Source of the DNA: JAIVGV01 sp045807785
Lineage (GTDB): Bacteria > Acidobacteriota > Blastocatellia > Pyrinomonadales > Pyrinomonadaceae
NCBI GenBank assembly: GCA_045807785.1
Contig: JBJMGS010000249.1
Location: 1 to 14,931 of the forward strand
Reading direction: 5' to 3'
Length of the DNA stretch: 14,931 nucleotides
Shown: in pieces, positions 1-7,016 of the stretch
Position numbering within the stretch: the first letter of the stretch is position 1
Layout: the number at the start of each line of letters is the position of its first letter
Made by a program: the position numbers and the translations under genes
The notes under the pieces: generated by a model
The model's database searches: none
What the model saw: only the letters and a program-made list of their open reading frames with translations
What the model was told of the DNA's origin: nothing

Positions 1-250
1 CGCGGCGCGAGATGTAGTAGAGGATGACGCAGCCCGCGACCGAGCCGAGCGTCGCCGCCGCCGCGTAGATCGGCCACCACGCGGGGCGCGCGAGCGTGAG
101 CAGCAGCGTCACGGCGTCCGCGCCTCCGGGCATCGGCACGAAGGTCGAGTCGAGCAGCGCGACGGCGAAGACGCCAAACGCCCCGAACGTGACGAGGTAC
201 TGCGAGACCTTGGCGAGCGCGCCCGTCACTTTATGCCAGAGCCATTTCAT
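1..250 (-). CDS. VTT/DedA-like membrane protein, C-terminal part missing
   Basis: Partial gene: the first 83 codons are present and the rest runs off the left edge. It begins MKWLWHKVTG and contains hydrophobic stretches at about residues 19-35 and 52-80. The segment ALLDSTFVPMP followed by GSVAGCVILYYISRR resembles the N-terminal part of VTT (SNARE-associated/DedA/YqaA) membrane proteins, which are linked to lipid scrambling and membrane homeostasis. It starts 7 nt after the stop of the VTT gene upstream on the same strand. The two align over this part (ALLDS/GALDS and GSVAGC/GSVIGC), so they look like tandem paralogues in one operon. A purine-rich GGGGA lies about 12 nt before the ATG. The family call is fairly firm. 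The substrate is unknown and the C-terminal VTT core cannot be seen. Confidence 0.75.
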   Translation of the reverse strand, partial: MKWLWHKVTGALAKVSQYLVTFGAFGVFAVALLDSTFVPMPGGADAVTLLLTLARPAWWPIYAAAATLGSVAGCVILYYISRR

Positions 251-257
251 CTGTCAG

Positions 258-923
258 TCAGTCCCCGCCCGCCGCGTCGCCCGGCGTCGTCGCCGCCGTC
301 TCGCCGTCGAGCCCTTCCTCGTCCTCGTGTCGGAAGACGTACACGGTGAGCCCGACGACGCAGAGTCCCGCGACGCCGATGATGATGGCGAACCCGAACT
401 CCTTGAGGAACCAGATGACCTGCTCGCCGTAGTAGATGGCGAGCGCGCCCTCGATGAAGTAGCGCAGCGAGCGGGCGATCATCACCGTCACGACGAAGCG
501 CCAGCGCGGGTATTCGAGCGCGCCCGCCGTGGCGACGAAGACCTTGAAGGGCATCGGCGGCGGCAAGAGCGCGGGCACGGCGACGGCGAGGAAGCCGAAG
601 CGCGCGTAGGCGCGTTCGACGTGGTCGATGTGGCTCTGGCGGAAGCGGCGGCACAAGACCGCCTGCCCGCCGCGCCGCATGATCTCGTAGAGCAGGACGC
701 AGCCGATGACCGAGCCGACGGCGGCGAAGAGCGGGAAGAAGAAGACCGACTTCGGATCGCTGTAGCAGCGCATCACGACGAGGTAGTCGTTGATTTCCGG
801 GAGCGAGAGTAGGCTTGAGTCGAGCGCGCCGATCAGGATCATCGAGGGCGCGGCGACGTAGAGCGGGACGCCGACGATGTAAGCCTGAAGCCGCTCGGCG
901 AGATGATGAAACCACTGGAACAT
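258..923 (-). CDS. VTT/DedA-family (YqaA-like) membrane protein
   Basis: An integral membrane protein of 221 residues. Hydrophobic segments lie near residues 15-35, 60-80, 110-133, 142-165 and 176-197. The central part (GSVIGC at 70-75, PALLPPPMPFK at 117-127, ARSLRYF at 150-156, YYGEQV at 164-169) matches the VTT/YqaA pattern of a proline-rich re-entrant loop followed by an arginine-containing helix. Members of this superfamily are associated with phospholipid scrambling or flipping; the specific substrate here is unknown. The tail after residue 198 is acidic and Ala/Gly-rich, probably cytoplasmic and disordered. No Shine-Dalgarno sequence is visible before the ATG, because the upstream 30 nt are taken up by a heptamer palindrome. 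The gene is followed after 7 nt by a paralogue. Confidence 0.8.
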   Translation of the reverse strand: MFQWFHHLAERLQAYIVGVPLYVAAPSMILIGALDSSLLSLPEINDYLVVMRCYSDPKSVFFFPLFAAVGSVIGCVLLYEIMRRGGQAVLCRRFRQSHIDHVERAYARFGFLAVAVPALLPPPMPFKVFVATAGALEYPRWRFVVTVMIARSLRYFIEGALAIYYGEQVIWFLKEFGFAIIIGVAGLCVVGLTVYVFRHEDEEGLDGETAATTPGDAAGGD

Positions 924-931
924 AAAAAGAT

Positions 932-1010
932 GGTGACAAGTGACAAGTGACGAGCGACAAGCTAAAGCAATGCTTTCTTACTTGTCACTCGTCACTTGTC
1001 ACTTGTCACC
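932..1010. repeat. Inverted repeat of GTGACAA heptamers
   Basis: The left arm (932-961) consists of GTGACAA, GTGACAA, GTGACGA and GCGACAA in tandem. The right arm (981-1010) is its reverse complement with 29 of 30 positions matching. The 19-nt centre (962-980) has its own small palindrome, aaag/cttt at 964-967 and 973-976. It could form a roughly 30-bp hairpin in DNA or RNA. It begins 5 nt after the stop of the outer-membrane barrel gene and ends 8 nt before the start of the VTT gene. There is no T-run, so it is not a standard intrinsic terminator, although it could protect or attenuate the transcript. The structure is seen directly; its mobility and function are inferred. Confidence 0.9.
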
Positions 1011-1014
1011 GGTT

Positions 1015-1911
1015 TTACTTGGCGGGCGCGAAGATGGACGGCGAGTCGTAGGTCACGCCGAAGGTGACGCCGCTGCGGGGGCTGAACTCGCCCAAGCCCT
1101 TGATGCCGGCGAAGTCGAAGCGCAAGCCGGAGGCTCTGACCTGAAGCCCGAGGCGGGCTTGCGACTGCGACTCGGTGCCGAAGGGCGCGCGCCCTTTGCG
1201 CGTGCTGGAGCGACCGTTGACCTCGCCCGCGAGATTGATCTGTTTGTTGATGCGGTAGATGCCGCCGACGCCGTAGAGCAGCACGTCGTTCTGCGTGAAT
1301 AACAGCGTGGGCGCGGTCAGGATGCCGAGGCCGAGGTTGCCGAAAAGGTTCAGCCGGTCGTCCTGCCCAAACTTCTTGCCTGCTAAGATCAAGCCGAAGG
1401 CGTTCGTCTGGTTGACGCCGATGCCGCGCCCCTGATTCGAGTTGGGCAAGTCCATGCCGAACTTGAAGCCGAGCGAGGGCGACTTCCTCGTCTCGGCGCG
1501 CAGCTTAATTTTGGTGGAGAGGCGGAAGTCGCCCACGTCGTTCGTGCTACCGCCCGTGAAGGCGCGCGGGATGGGCGGGTTCGGCGTCGCCGTGTTGACG
1601 CTCAAAAAATTCTGGAGCACGCCTTCGACCTGAAACTCGACGTTCGGCGAGAGTCCGACATTGACACCCACGACGCCGACGCGCGTGAAATCGCCCGTCA
1701 GACCCGAGGCCGGGAATTTCGCGTCCTGAAGGAAGTCCATTCCGACCTGCAAGCGGATCGTGCCCGGCGGGATGATGTCCACGTCCTCCGTGATGAGCGG
1801 GCGCTGCTGCGCCGACGCGGATGCGGCGAGGCACAGCGCGGACGCGAGAGCCACGCAGAGTCGCACGAAAATTTGACGGCTGTTGATCATCTGGTCGGTT
1901 CGCGTTGTCAT
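1015..1911 (-). CDS. Outer-membrane beta-barrel protein (putative)
   Basis: About 298 residues from the ATG at 1911; a second ATG at 1890 (MINSRQIF) would give a more typical signal peptide. The N-terminus has a basic start, a hydrophobic core (LCVALASALCLAA) and an ASA|QQ signal peptidase I site. The mature part is made of alternating polar/apolar strands rich in Gly and Asn, such as VGVVGVNVGLSP, LNLFGNLGLGI and SGVTFGVTYD, typical of an outer-membrane barrel. The overall look recalls the MetA-pathway/transporter-like barrels (PF13557 type), but that family call is tentative. No conserved catalytic motif is seen, and the ligand is unknown. A good sigma-70-like promoter lies upstream at 1976-2005. 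The heptamer hairpin begins 5 nt beyond its stop codon. Confidence 0.65.
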   Translation of the reverse strand: MTTRTDQMINSRQIFVRLCVALASALCLAASASAQQRPLITEDVDIIPPGTIRLQVGMDFLQDAKFPASGLTGDFTRVGVVGVNVGLSPNVEFQVEGVLQNFLSVNTATPNPPIPRAFTGGSTNDVGDFRLSTKIKLRAETRKSPSLGFKFGMDLPNSNQGRGIGVNQTNAFGLILAGKKFGQDDRLNLFGNLGLGILTAPTLLFTQNDVLLYGVGGIYRINKQINLAGEVNGRSSTRKGRAPFGTESQSQARLGLQVRASGLRFDFAGIKGLGEFSPRSGVTFGVTYDSPSIFAPAK

Positions 1912-1975
1912 CAAACGGGAAGGGCGGCGCGCGTACTCTGTCCAGCGTCATTTCCGCGAGTTCAGCGCACGCCGG

Positions 1976-2005
1976 ATTGTAGTTGTAGCCTCTCCGCAGC
2001 GTCAA
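1976..2005 (-). promoter_or_regulatory. Sigma-70-like promoter for the outer-membrane barrel gene
   Basis: On the minus strand a -35 box TTGACG (2005-2000) and a -10 box TACAAT (1981-1976) are separated by 18 nt. Each matches the consensus at 5 of 6 positions. Transcription would start near 1969, giving a leader of about 60 nt before the ATG at 1911. The divergent haem-binding gene on the plus strand has a TATAAC at 2022-2027 but no convincing -35 box. Confidence 0.5.
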
Positions 2006-2108
2006 CCATTCATGCGGCTTTTATAACGCTGCCTGCCGGCTCACTTCGTGCCGGGTGGGACATCAAGGTAGAATCCTGTCCCGAACCCAAACCGTCGGAG
2101 GCCCGTTG

Positions 2109-2573
2109 ATGCGCAAGATTCTCAAGTGGGTGGTGATCGTCATCGCGCTGCTCTTCGTCGTCGCGCAGTTCGTCCCCACGGGGATGAGCAACCCGCCGGT
2201 CGATCAGACGCGCACCGTCGAAGCGCGCCTCCACGTGACGCCCGAAGTCGAGTCGATCCTCGCGCGCTCGTGCAACGACTGCCACACGCAGCAGACGCGC
2301 TACCCCTGGTACAGCCGGGTCGCGCCGTTCTCGTGGCTGCTCGCTAACCACATCAAGGAGGGGCGCGATCACCTGAACTTCTCCGACTGGGCTGGGTACG
2401 ACGAGGAGGAGCAAGGAATACTTCTCCAAAACATCTGCCGCATCACCCGTCGCGGCGCGATGCCCGTCAACTCCTACCTCTACATCCACCGCGACGCCAA
2501 GCTCTCTCAGGCCGACGTGCAGACGCTCTGCAACTGGACGAACGCCGAGAGCGAGCGGCTCGATGCGAAGTGA
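2109..2573 (+). CDS. Membrane-anchored haem-binding domain protein (CxxCH)
   Basis: 154 residues. The start at 2109 is preferred because GGAGG (2097-2101) sits 7 nt upstream; an in-frame ATG at 2055 lacks this. Residues 4-22 form a single N-terminal hydrophobic anchor, leaving the rest in the periplasm. The covalent haem site is C55-N-D-C58-H59, followed by YPWYS, VAPFSWL, GRDHLNFSDW and later GAMPVNSYLYIH. This order matches the small haem-binding domain family (PF14376 type). The methionine in GAMP (M118) could be the distal haem ligand, which is an inference. The likely role is periplasmic electron transfer or redox sensing; the partner is unknown. It is transcribed away from the barrel gene, and a heptamer palindrome follows 7 nt after its stop. 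Confidence 0.85.
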   Translation: MRKILKWVVIVIALLFVVAQFVPTGMSNPPVDQTRTVEARLHVTPEVESILARSCNDCHTQQTRYPWYSRVAPFSWLLANHIKEGRDHLNFSDWAGYDEEEQGILLQNICRITRRGAMPVNSYLYIHRDAKLSQADVQTLCNWTNAESERLDAK

Positions 2574-2580
2574 GGCTCAT

Positions 2581-2701
2581 AGCGGTTAGCGGTTAGCGAT
2601 TAGCCAAACCGGAGGCAGGGTATAACTGAAGCCGGGACGAAAGCTGAGAGCTGTTGATTGCTGGCTAAGAGCTAACAGCTAATAGCTAACCGCTAACCGC
2701 T
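2581..2701. repeat. Inverted repeat of AGCGGTT / GCTAACC heptamers
   Basis: The left arm (2581-2604) is AGCGGTT, AGCGGTT, AGCGATT and AGC. The right arm (2664-2701) holds five tandem heptamers: GCTAAGA, GCTAACA, GCTAATA, GCTAACC and GCTAACC, then GCT. Positions 2581-2604 pair with 2678-2701 at 23 of 24 bases. The 73-nt centre (2605-2677) includes the extra heptamers and a short AGCTGTT/AACAGCT pairing (2649-2655 with 2674-2680). It occupies the gap between the haem-binding gene and the penicillin acylase gene. It has the same architecture as the palindrome at 932-1010 but a different heptamer unit. Confidence 0.9.
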
Positions 2702-2778
2702 TCATTTCTTCCCCTCGTGTGCTAACATCCGCCGCGCAGTTCTCATCTCGCACTTCTCTCCCCGGACAGGCGAACACG

Positions 2779-5235
2779 ATGAAAAGACTTGCCTCCTTCT
2801 GCGCGCTCCTACTCTCTCTCTCGTTCGTCAACTTCCCCTCCCACGCCGCGCTGGTGCAGACGCCCGCGCCCGCATCTCAGAGTAAGACGATCACGCTCAC
2901 GTCTCTGCGCGCACCGGTGAAGGTCACGCGCGACGGGCGCGGCATCCCGCACATCGAGGCGGCGAACGACGAAGACCTCTACTTCGCGCAAGGCTACGCG
3001 ACCGCGCAAGATCGGCTCTGGCAGATGGACTTGCTCAGGCGCACGGCGCGCGGCGAACTCTCCGAGATGTTCGGACGCTCGACGCTCGACTCGGACAAGC
3101 TCCATCGCACCTACGGCTTCGCGCGCCTCTCGGAAGGGCTCGCAGCGAAGACTTCGCCCAAGGCGCGCGCCGTGCTCGAAGCCTATGCGCGCGGTGTCAA
3201 CGCCTACGCCGCATCGCTCGACGACAAACAACTCCCGCGCGAGTTCCAAATCCTCGGCTACAAGCCGCGCCCTTGGAGCGCCGCCGACTCCATCGTCATC
3301 GGCAAAATCTTCGCCGAAAACCTTTCGTCGAGCTACCAGATCGATCTCGGTCGCGCCGCGCTCGCAGACCTCCCCGCCGCGCGCCGCGCCGAGCTGATGC
3401 CCGACTCCGCGCCGCTCGACGTGATCGTCGTCGGCACGGATGACGTGAACAACAAGCCGGCTCAGCCCGCGCGCCCCGCCGCTTCGCCAACCGACGCGCC
3501 CGCTGCGACCGACGCGCAGACCCGCGCTGACATTCTGCGCGACGCCGCGCGTCTGTTCGCGGCGTCGCGCGAGTCGCTCGCACGCGTCGGTCTCTACATG
3601 GAAGACGCGGCGGTCAGCAACAACTGGGTCGTGAGCGGCAAGCGCACGGCGTCGGGCAAGCCCCTGCTTGCCAACGATCCGCACCTCGACGCGAGCGCCC
3701 CGTCGATCTGGCACATGGTTCACCTGAAAGCGCCGGGCATCGATGTGGCGGGCGTCACCGCCCCCGGCGCGCCCGGCGTGATCATCGGCCACAACGGACA
3801 GATCGCGTGGGGCATGACGAACCTCGGCCCAGACGTGCAGGACTTGTACGTCGAAAAGTTCGACGCGCAGAAGCCGACCTTCTACGCGACGCCCGCGGGA
3901 TGGCGCGAGGCGGAGGTGCGGCGCGAAGAGATCAAAGTGCGCAAGAATCTGACCGGCAGTTTCGCCGACGCCGAGACCGTGCCGCTCGACGTGACGGTGA
4001 CGCGCCACGGCCCCATCCTGCTGGAGAGAAACGGCGCGCGCTACGCCCTGCGCTGGACGTCGCTCGACCCCGACGCGGGCGAGTTCGAGGCGTTCTACAA
4101 ACTGAACCGCGCGCGCGACTGGGACGAGTTTCGCTCGGCACTCGCGGACTACAAAGGCCCCACGCAGAACTTCATCTACGCAGACACGCGCGGGCACATC
4201 GGCTACTACGGCGCAGGGGTCATCCCGATCAGAAAATCCGGCGACGGTAGCGTCCCTTATGACGGCTCGACCGACGCGGGCGAGTGGACTGGTTACATCC
4301 CTTTCGCCGAGCTGCCGCACGTTTACGATCCGCCTTCGGGGCTCATCGTCACCGCGAACGCACGCGTCGTCGGGCGTAGCTACCCTTACTTCCTGACGCA
4401 CCACTGGGCTGATCCTTACCGCGCCCGCCGCATCTACGATCTGCTCAAGGACAAGCAGCGGTTGACGGCGGACGATTTCCGCGCCGTGCAGGGCGATGTC
4501 TATTCCATCGGCGGCGCGGCGTTCGCGCGCGAGGCGGCGAAACTGCTCCGGCAGCCGGGCGCGACTCCGGCAGGTCTCGACGCGGAAAAGATCGCGGCGA
4601 CCGCCGCCATGCTCGAAGCATGGGACGGGCGCATCACGCCGGACGCGCTCGCGCCGCCGCTCGTAGGGCAGATGCGCGTGGCCTTCTTGCGCCGCCTGCT
4701 CGGCGAGAAGTACGCCAGCCAGTTCAACTGGGGCAACTTCATCTTCTTCGACGCGGCGGTGGTCGAACACCCGGCGGCGTGGCTGCCGAAGGAGTTCAAG
4801 GACTACGGCGAGCTGATGCGCGCGTGTCTACTCGACGCGCGCACGAACCTCGCGCGGAGGCTCGGCGCGGACGAGTCGCAGTGGACTTGGGGGCGCAACA
4901 ACCCTGCGAGTTTCCCGCACCCGCTCGCGTCAGTCCCCTTCTTCGGTCAGCCGTTCGTCATCAAGCCCTTCCCGCAGGGCGGAGCCGGCTCGCGCGTGGG
5001 CGCGACACCAAACGTCGGCGCAAGCGTCTCGATGCGGCTCATCGCCGACCCATCCGACTGGGACAAGACGCAACAGGGCATCGCCCTCGGCGAGTCGGGC
5101 GACCCTGCGAGTCCGCACTGGTCGGATCAACTCGCCGACTGGCGCGCCGTCACGCCCCGCGCCTTCCCCTTCTCCACGCAAGCCGTCGCGGCGCAGGCGA
5201 CAGAGACGTGGGAACTGAAGCCCGCGGCGAAGTAA
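2779..5235 (+). CDS. Exported penicillin acylase family (S45) Ntn-hydrolase
   Basis: 818 residues from the ATG at 2779, chosen because it opens directly on a signal peptide (MKRLASFCALLLSLSF, cleavage near SHA at 21-23); an in-frame start at 2719 adds 20 residues that do not look like a signal. The family precursor is cut into alpha and beta chains by self-processing, and the new N-terminal serine is the nucleophile. Here that serine is S280 in VSNNWVVSGKRT, followed by LLANDPHL and APGVIIGHNGQIAWGMTN. DVQDLYVE and ESGDPASPHWSDQ are further family features. The alpha-chain motif AQDRLWQMDLLRR is also present. An Ala/Pro-rich linker at about 227-246 precedes the processing site. Length is close to the roughly 850 residues of E. 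coli penicillin G acylase. The enzyme should hydrolyse an amide bond in the periplasm. Beta-lactam, acyl-homoserine lactone or other N-acyl substrates cannot be told apart from sequence. Confidence 0.92.
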   Translation: MKRLASFCALLLSLSFVNFPSHAALVQTPAPASQSKTITLTSLRAPVKVTRDGRGIPHIEAANDEDLYFAQGYATAQDRLWQMDLLRRTARGELSEMFGRSTLDSDKLHRTYGFARLSEGLAAKTSPKARAVLEAYARGVNAYAASLDDKQLPREFQILGYKPRPWSAADSIVIGKIFAENLSSSYQIDLGRAALADLPAARRAELMPDSAPLDVIVVGTDDVNNKPAQPARPAASPTDAPAATDAQTRADILRDAARLFAASRESLARVGLYMEDAAVSNNWVVSGKRTASGKPLLANDPHLDASAPSIWHMVHLKAPGIDVAGVTAPGAPGVIIGHNGQIAWGMTNLGPDVQDLYVEKFDAQKPTFYATPAGWREAEVRREEIKVRKNLTGSFADAETVPLDVTVTRHGPILLERNGARYALRWTSLDPDAGEFEAFYKLNRARDWDEFRSALADYKGPTQNFIYADTRGHIGYYGAGVIPIRKSGDGSVPYDGSTDAGEWTGYIPFAELPHVYDPPSGLIVTANARVVGRSYPYFLTHHWADPYRARRIYDLLKDKQRLTADDFRAVQGDVYSIGGAAFAREAAKLLRQPGATPAGLDAEKIAATAAMLEAWDGRITPDALAPPLVGQMRVAFLRRLLGEKYASQFNWGNFIFFDAAVVEHPAAWLPKEFKDYGELMRACLLDARTNLARRLGADESQWTWGRNNPASFPHPLASVPFFGQPFVIKPFPQGGAGSRVGATPNVGASVSMRLIADPSDWDKTQQGIALGESGDPASPHWSDQLADWRAVTPRAFPFSTQAVAAQATETWELKPAAK

Positions 5236-5272
5236 ACGCGCGCATCTCCACATCTGTGTGTCCGCGTCAACG

Positions 5273-5313
5273 AAAATGCCCGCGACGCTTGGCGTGCGTC
5301 GCGGGCATTTTTT
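5273..5313. terminator. Two-way intrinsic terminator
   Basis: A perfect 16-bp stem (5273-5288 with 5296-5311) closes a 7-nt loop. It begins with AAAA and ends in a T-run to 5313, so it reads as a rho-independent terminator from both sides. It lies between the convergent penicillin acylase gene and the small outer-membrane barrel gene and fits termination of both. Confidence 0.92.
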
Positions 5314-5331
5314 CTTCCGGCTCAGGCGTGC

Positions 5332-5970
5332 TTACTTGCCGCCGAAGCGGAAGTTGAGACCCAACCCGGCGCGGAAGTTGTGATCCCAGCCGCTCCCGGT
5401 GTTGCCGCCGACACCGCCGATGCCGGTGCCGTTGTTGCTGAAGTGGTTCGGGTTCCAGTCAGCCGAGGTGACGAAGTCAACGCTGTGGTTGAGCCGGAAG
5501 GCGACGCCACCGCCGATGACCGCCGCAAAGCCGTTGTCGCTGTCGCTGCCCGTGGTCGTGCCGACGTTGAAGTCCCCCGAGGCGTGCGCGACGCCGAAGA
5601 GGGCGCGCGCGAACGGGCGCACCTTCGTGTCAGCAGAGTTGTCTTGCAGCTTGACGCCGGCGACGAACTGCGTCAACTGCCCACGGAGCTGGCTCGGGAG
5701 TCCCGTCGTCGAAGTGAAGTCTGTGGTCTTGCGGTTGTGCGAAACCTCGGCCTGAATGCCCCAGTAGCGGCTGAAGTTGCCGCCGCCGTTAACGTAAAAA
5801 CCGTGGAACAGGTCGCGGCTGTTGTCGTTGTTGTTGGTGCTGAACGCGCCCTGGGTGTCAACCCAGTTGGCGGAGTAGCCGGCGCCGATCTCGCCGCGCT
5901 GATAGTCCTGCGCGTGCGCGAGGGGCGCGCAGAAGACGAAGAACAGAGCAATGTACAATGCTTTACGCAT
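5332..5970 (-). CDS. Small outer-membrane beta-barrel protein
   Basis: 212 residues from the ATG at 5970. An upstream TTG at 6060 would add 30 unlikely residues before the signal peptide. The signal peptide is MRKALYIALFFVFCAPLAHA with cleavage before QDY. The mature part has repeated amphipathic strands (GEIGAGYSANWV, FYVNGGGNF, WGIQAEVSHN, FRAGLGLNFRF) separated by Asn/Gly/Ser-rich turns, as in OmpA-like/OMP_b-brl 8-stranded barrels of similar size. No C-terminal peptidoglycan-binding domain is present. A GGGAG lies about 13 nt before the start, longer than usual. The role is probably structural or adhesive and remains unassigned. It shares a two-way terminator with the convergent acylase gene. 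Confidence 0.75.
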   Translation of the reverse strand: MRKALYIALFFVFCAPLAHAQDYQRGEIGAGYSANWVDTQGAFSTNNNDNSRDLFHGFYVNGGGNFSRYWGIQAEVSHNRKTTDFTSTTGLPSQLRGQLTQFVAGVKLQDNSADTKVRPFARALFGVAHASGDFNVGTTTGSDSDNGFAAVIGGGVAFRLNHSVDFVTSADWNPNHFSNNGTGIGGVGGNTGSGWDHNFRAGLGLNFRFGGK

Positions 5971-6307
5971 GACTGATAATTTTCTCCCTACTTGAAATTG
6001 TTGTTGACTGCCGGCCGGGTTATCACAACGTTCCCGCCCGAGACAGCCGCCGGGTTTCAATCGCCGCGCGCCGCCTGTCTGTCAGTGGCGAAGTCGCGAC
6101 GACCGAACCGTCCCTTAACGCGCTGTCGTGGGATTTTGTTTCCACTAAATTCCGAGAGGTTGCATGAAAATTTTTTCACCTTTGCGTGCTATGACAGTTT
6201 GATAATTGTCACAACCGGGCGCGGCCATGTACATGATCGTATCCCCTTGCACGGTACGACTTCGGACAACCGCGTCAGGCTTCTCAGCCTCACATCTTTG
6301 CTCGCGT
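5971..6307. other. 337-bp intergenic region between divergent genes
   Basis: No gene is supported here. The half next to thpR is AT-richer than its surroundings (about 6120-6215) and holds two palindromes: TGAAAA-tt-TTTTCA (6165-6178), and an imperfect 20-bp one, TGACA...TGTCA (6192-6211), which encloses a possible -10 box GATAAT (6201-6206). No well-spaced -35 box goes with it. The region should hold the promoters of thpR (plus) and the small barrel gene (minus). No tRNA, riboswitch or small RNA fold was recognised. Confidence 0.5.
6192..6211. promoter_or_regulatory. Imperfect palindrome, possible operator
   Basis: A 20-bp sequence with outer half-sites TGACA (6192-6196) and TGTCA (6207-6211) is symmetric at 7 of 10 pairs. 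It overlaps a GATAAT that could be a -10 box, about 100 nt before thpR. Both the operator and promoter roles are inferred; a chance palindrome is possible. Confidence 0.25.
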
Positions 6308-6904
6308 ATGACTGATACCCGCGAACAAAAATCCTTGCGACTGTTCTGCGCCGTCGAGTTGCCTGCGGACGTGCGCGCGCGTGCCGCCGCACACGCCGCG
6401 CGGCTGCGCGAGAGTTTGACGACCGCACGGCAAGTTAGTTGGGAGCGAGAGGAAAAGCTGCACCTCACGATCAAGTTTTTTGGCGACGTGGCGCCCGCAC
6501 GTTGCGACCAACTCGTCGGCGCCGTCGGTCGTGCCGCCGCGCGCGTCGCACCCTTCGAGGCGCGGCTCGCAGGCGCGGGCGTCTTCCCCTCCCACAGCCG
6601 CCCCAGCGTCCTCTGGCTCGGCGTCGTCGGCGCAGACGACAGCCTCGCCGCGCTCCACGCGGCAGTCGAAGAAGAGTGCGCGCGCGAAAGCTTCCCGCAC
6701 GACACGCGCCGCTTCCACCCGCACGTCACGCTGGCGCGCGTCCGCGCCGCGAGCGCCGGGACGCGCGACTTGGCAAGGCTTCATGAAGAGTTAGGATTCG
6801 AGCCGGTGAGCTTCAACGTCGGCGAGCTGGTCTTGCTGCGAAGCGAACTCGGCGCGCGCGGCTCGACCTACACGGCGGTCTCAAGACACGCGCTCGGAGG
6901 GTAG
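6308..6904 (+). CDS. thpR: RNA 2',3'-cyclic phosphodiesterase (2H family)
   Basis: 198 residues, within the usual size for ThpR/LigT. The start at 6308 places RLFCAVELP at residues 11-19, as expected near the N-terminus; an upstream in-frame start at 6206 adds an unlikely segment. The two catalytic HxT motifs of the 2H phosphoesterases are H52-L-T54 (LHLTIKFFG) and H139-V-T141 (HPHVTLAR), 87 residues apart. The family hydrolyses RNA 2',3'-cyclic phosphates to 2'-phosphates and was first noticed as a tRNA half ligase. It is a cytosolic enzyme. The ribosome-binding site is weak. It is a single gene, closed by a perfect two-way terminator shared with the SPFH gene. Confidence 0.9.
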   Translation: MTDTREQKSLRLFCAVELPADVRARAAAHAARLRESLTTARQVSWEREEKLHLTIKFFGDVAPARCDQLVGAVGRAAARVAPFEARLAGAGVFPSHSRPSVLWLGVVGADDSLAALHAAVEEECARESFPHDTRRFHPHVTLARVRAASAGTRDLARLHEELGFEPVSFNVGELVLLRSELGARGSTYTAVSRHALGG

Positions 6905-6945
6905 AGTCGCGTCGGAAATATCGCGGACACTCACTCGCTACACAT

Positions 6946-6986
6946 AAATCAGGCGGGCGTCGCACGAAGCGACGCCCGCCTGATTT
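6946..6986. terminator. Two-way intrinsic terminator
   Basis: A perfect 18-bp stem (6946-6963 with 6969-6986) closes the 5-nt loop ACGAA. The stem starts AAATC and ends GATTT, with only three terminal T residues on each side. It is located exactly between the convergent thpR and SPFH genes, so it most likely ends both transcripts. Confidence 0.85.
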
Positions 6987-7016
6987 GCGTTAACGTTGAA
7001 CGCCGATCTCTTACGC

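Noticed and set aside
932..2701. CRISPR array made of the heptamer repeats
   Set aside because: The units are 7 nt and contiguous, without unique spacers, and no cas genes are present.
2809..4770. 653-codon open frame on the minus strand opposite the penicillin acylase gene
   Set aside because: It is a GC-rich shadow: its composition is Arg/Val/Ala-heavy with no recognisable domain, and it lies fully inside a clear family gene on the other strand.
5992..6315. 107-codon open frame in the gap before thpR
   Set aside because: It has no recognisable domain or codon bias like its neighbours, no ribosome-binding site, and runs through the palindromic region.
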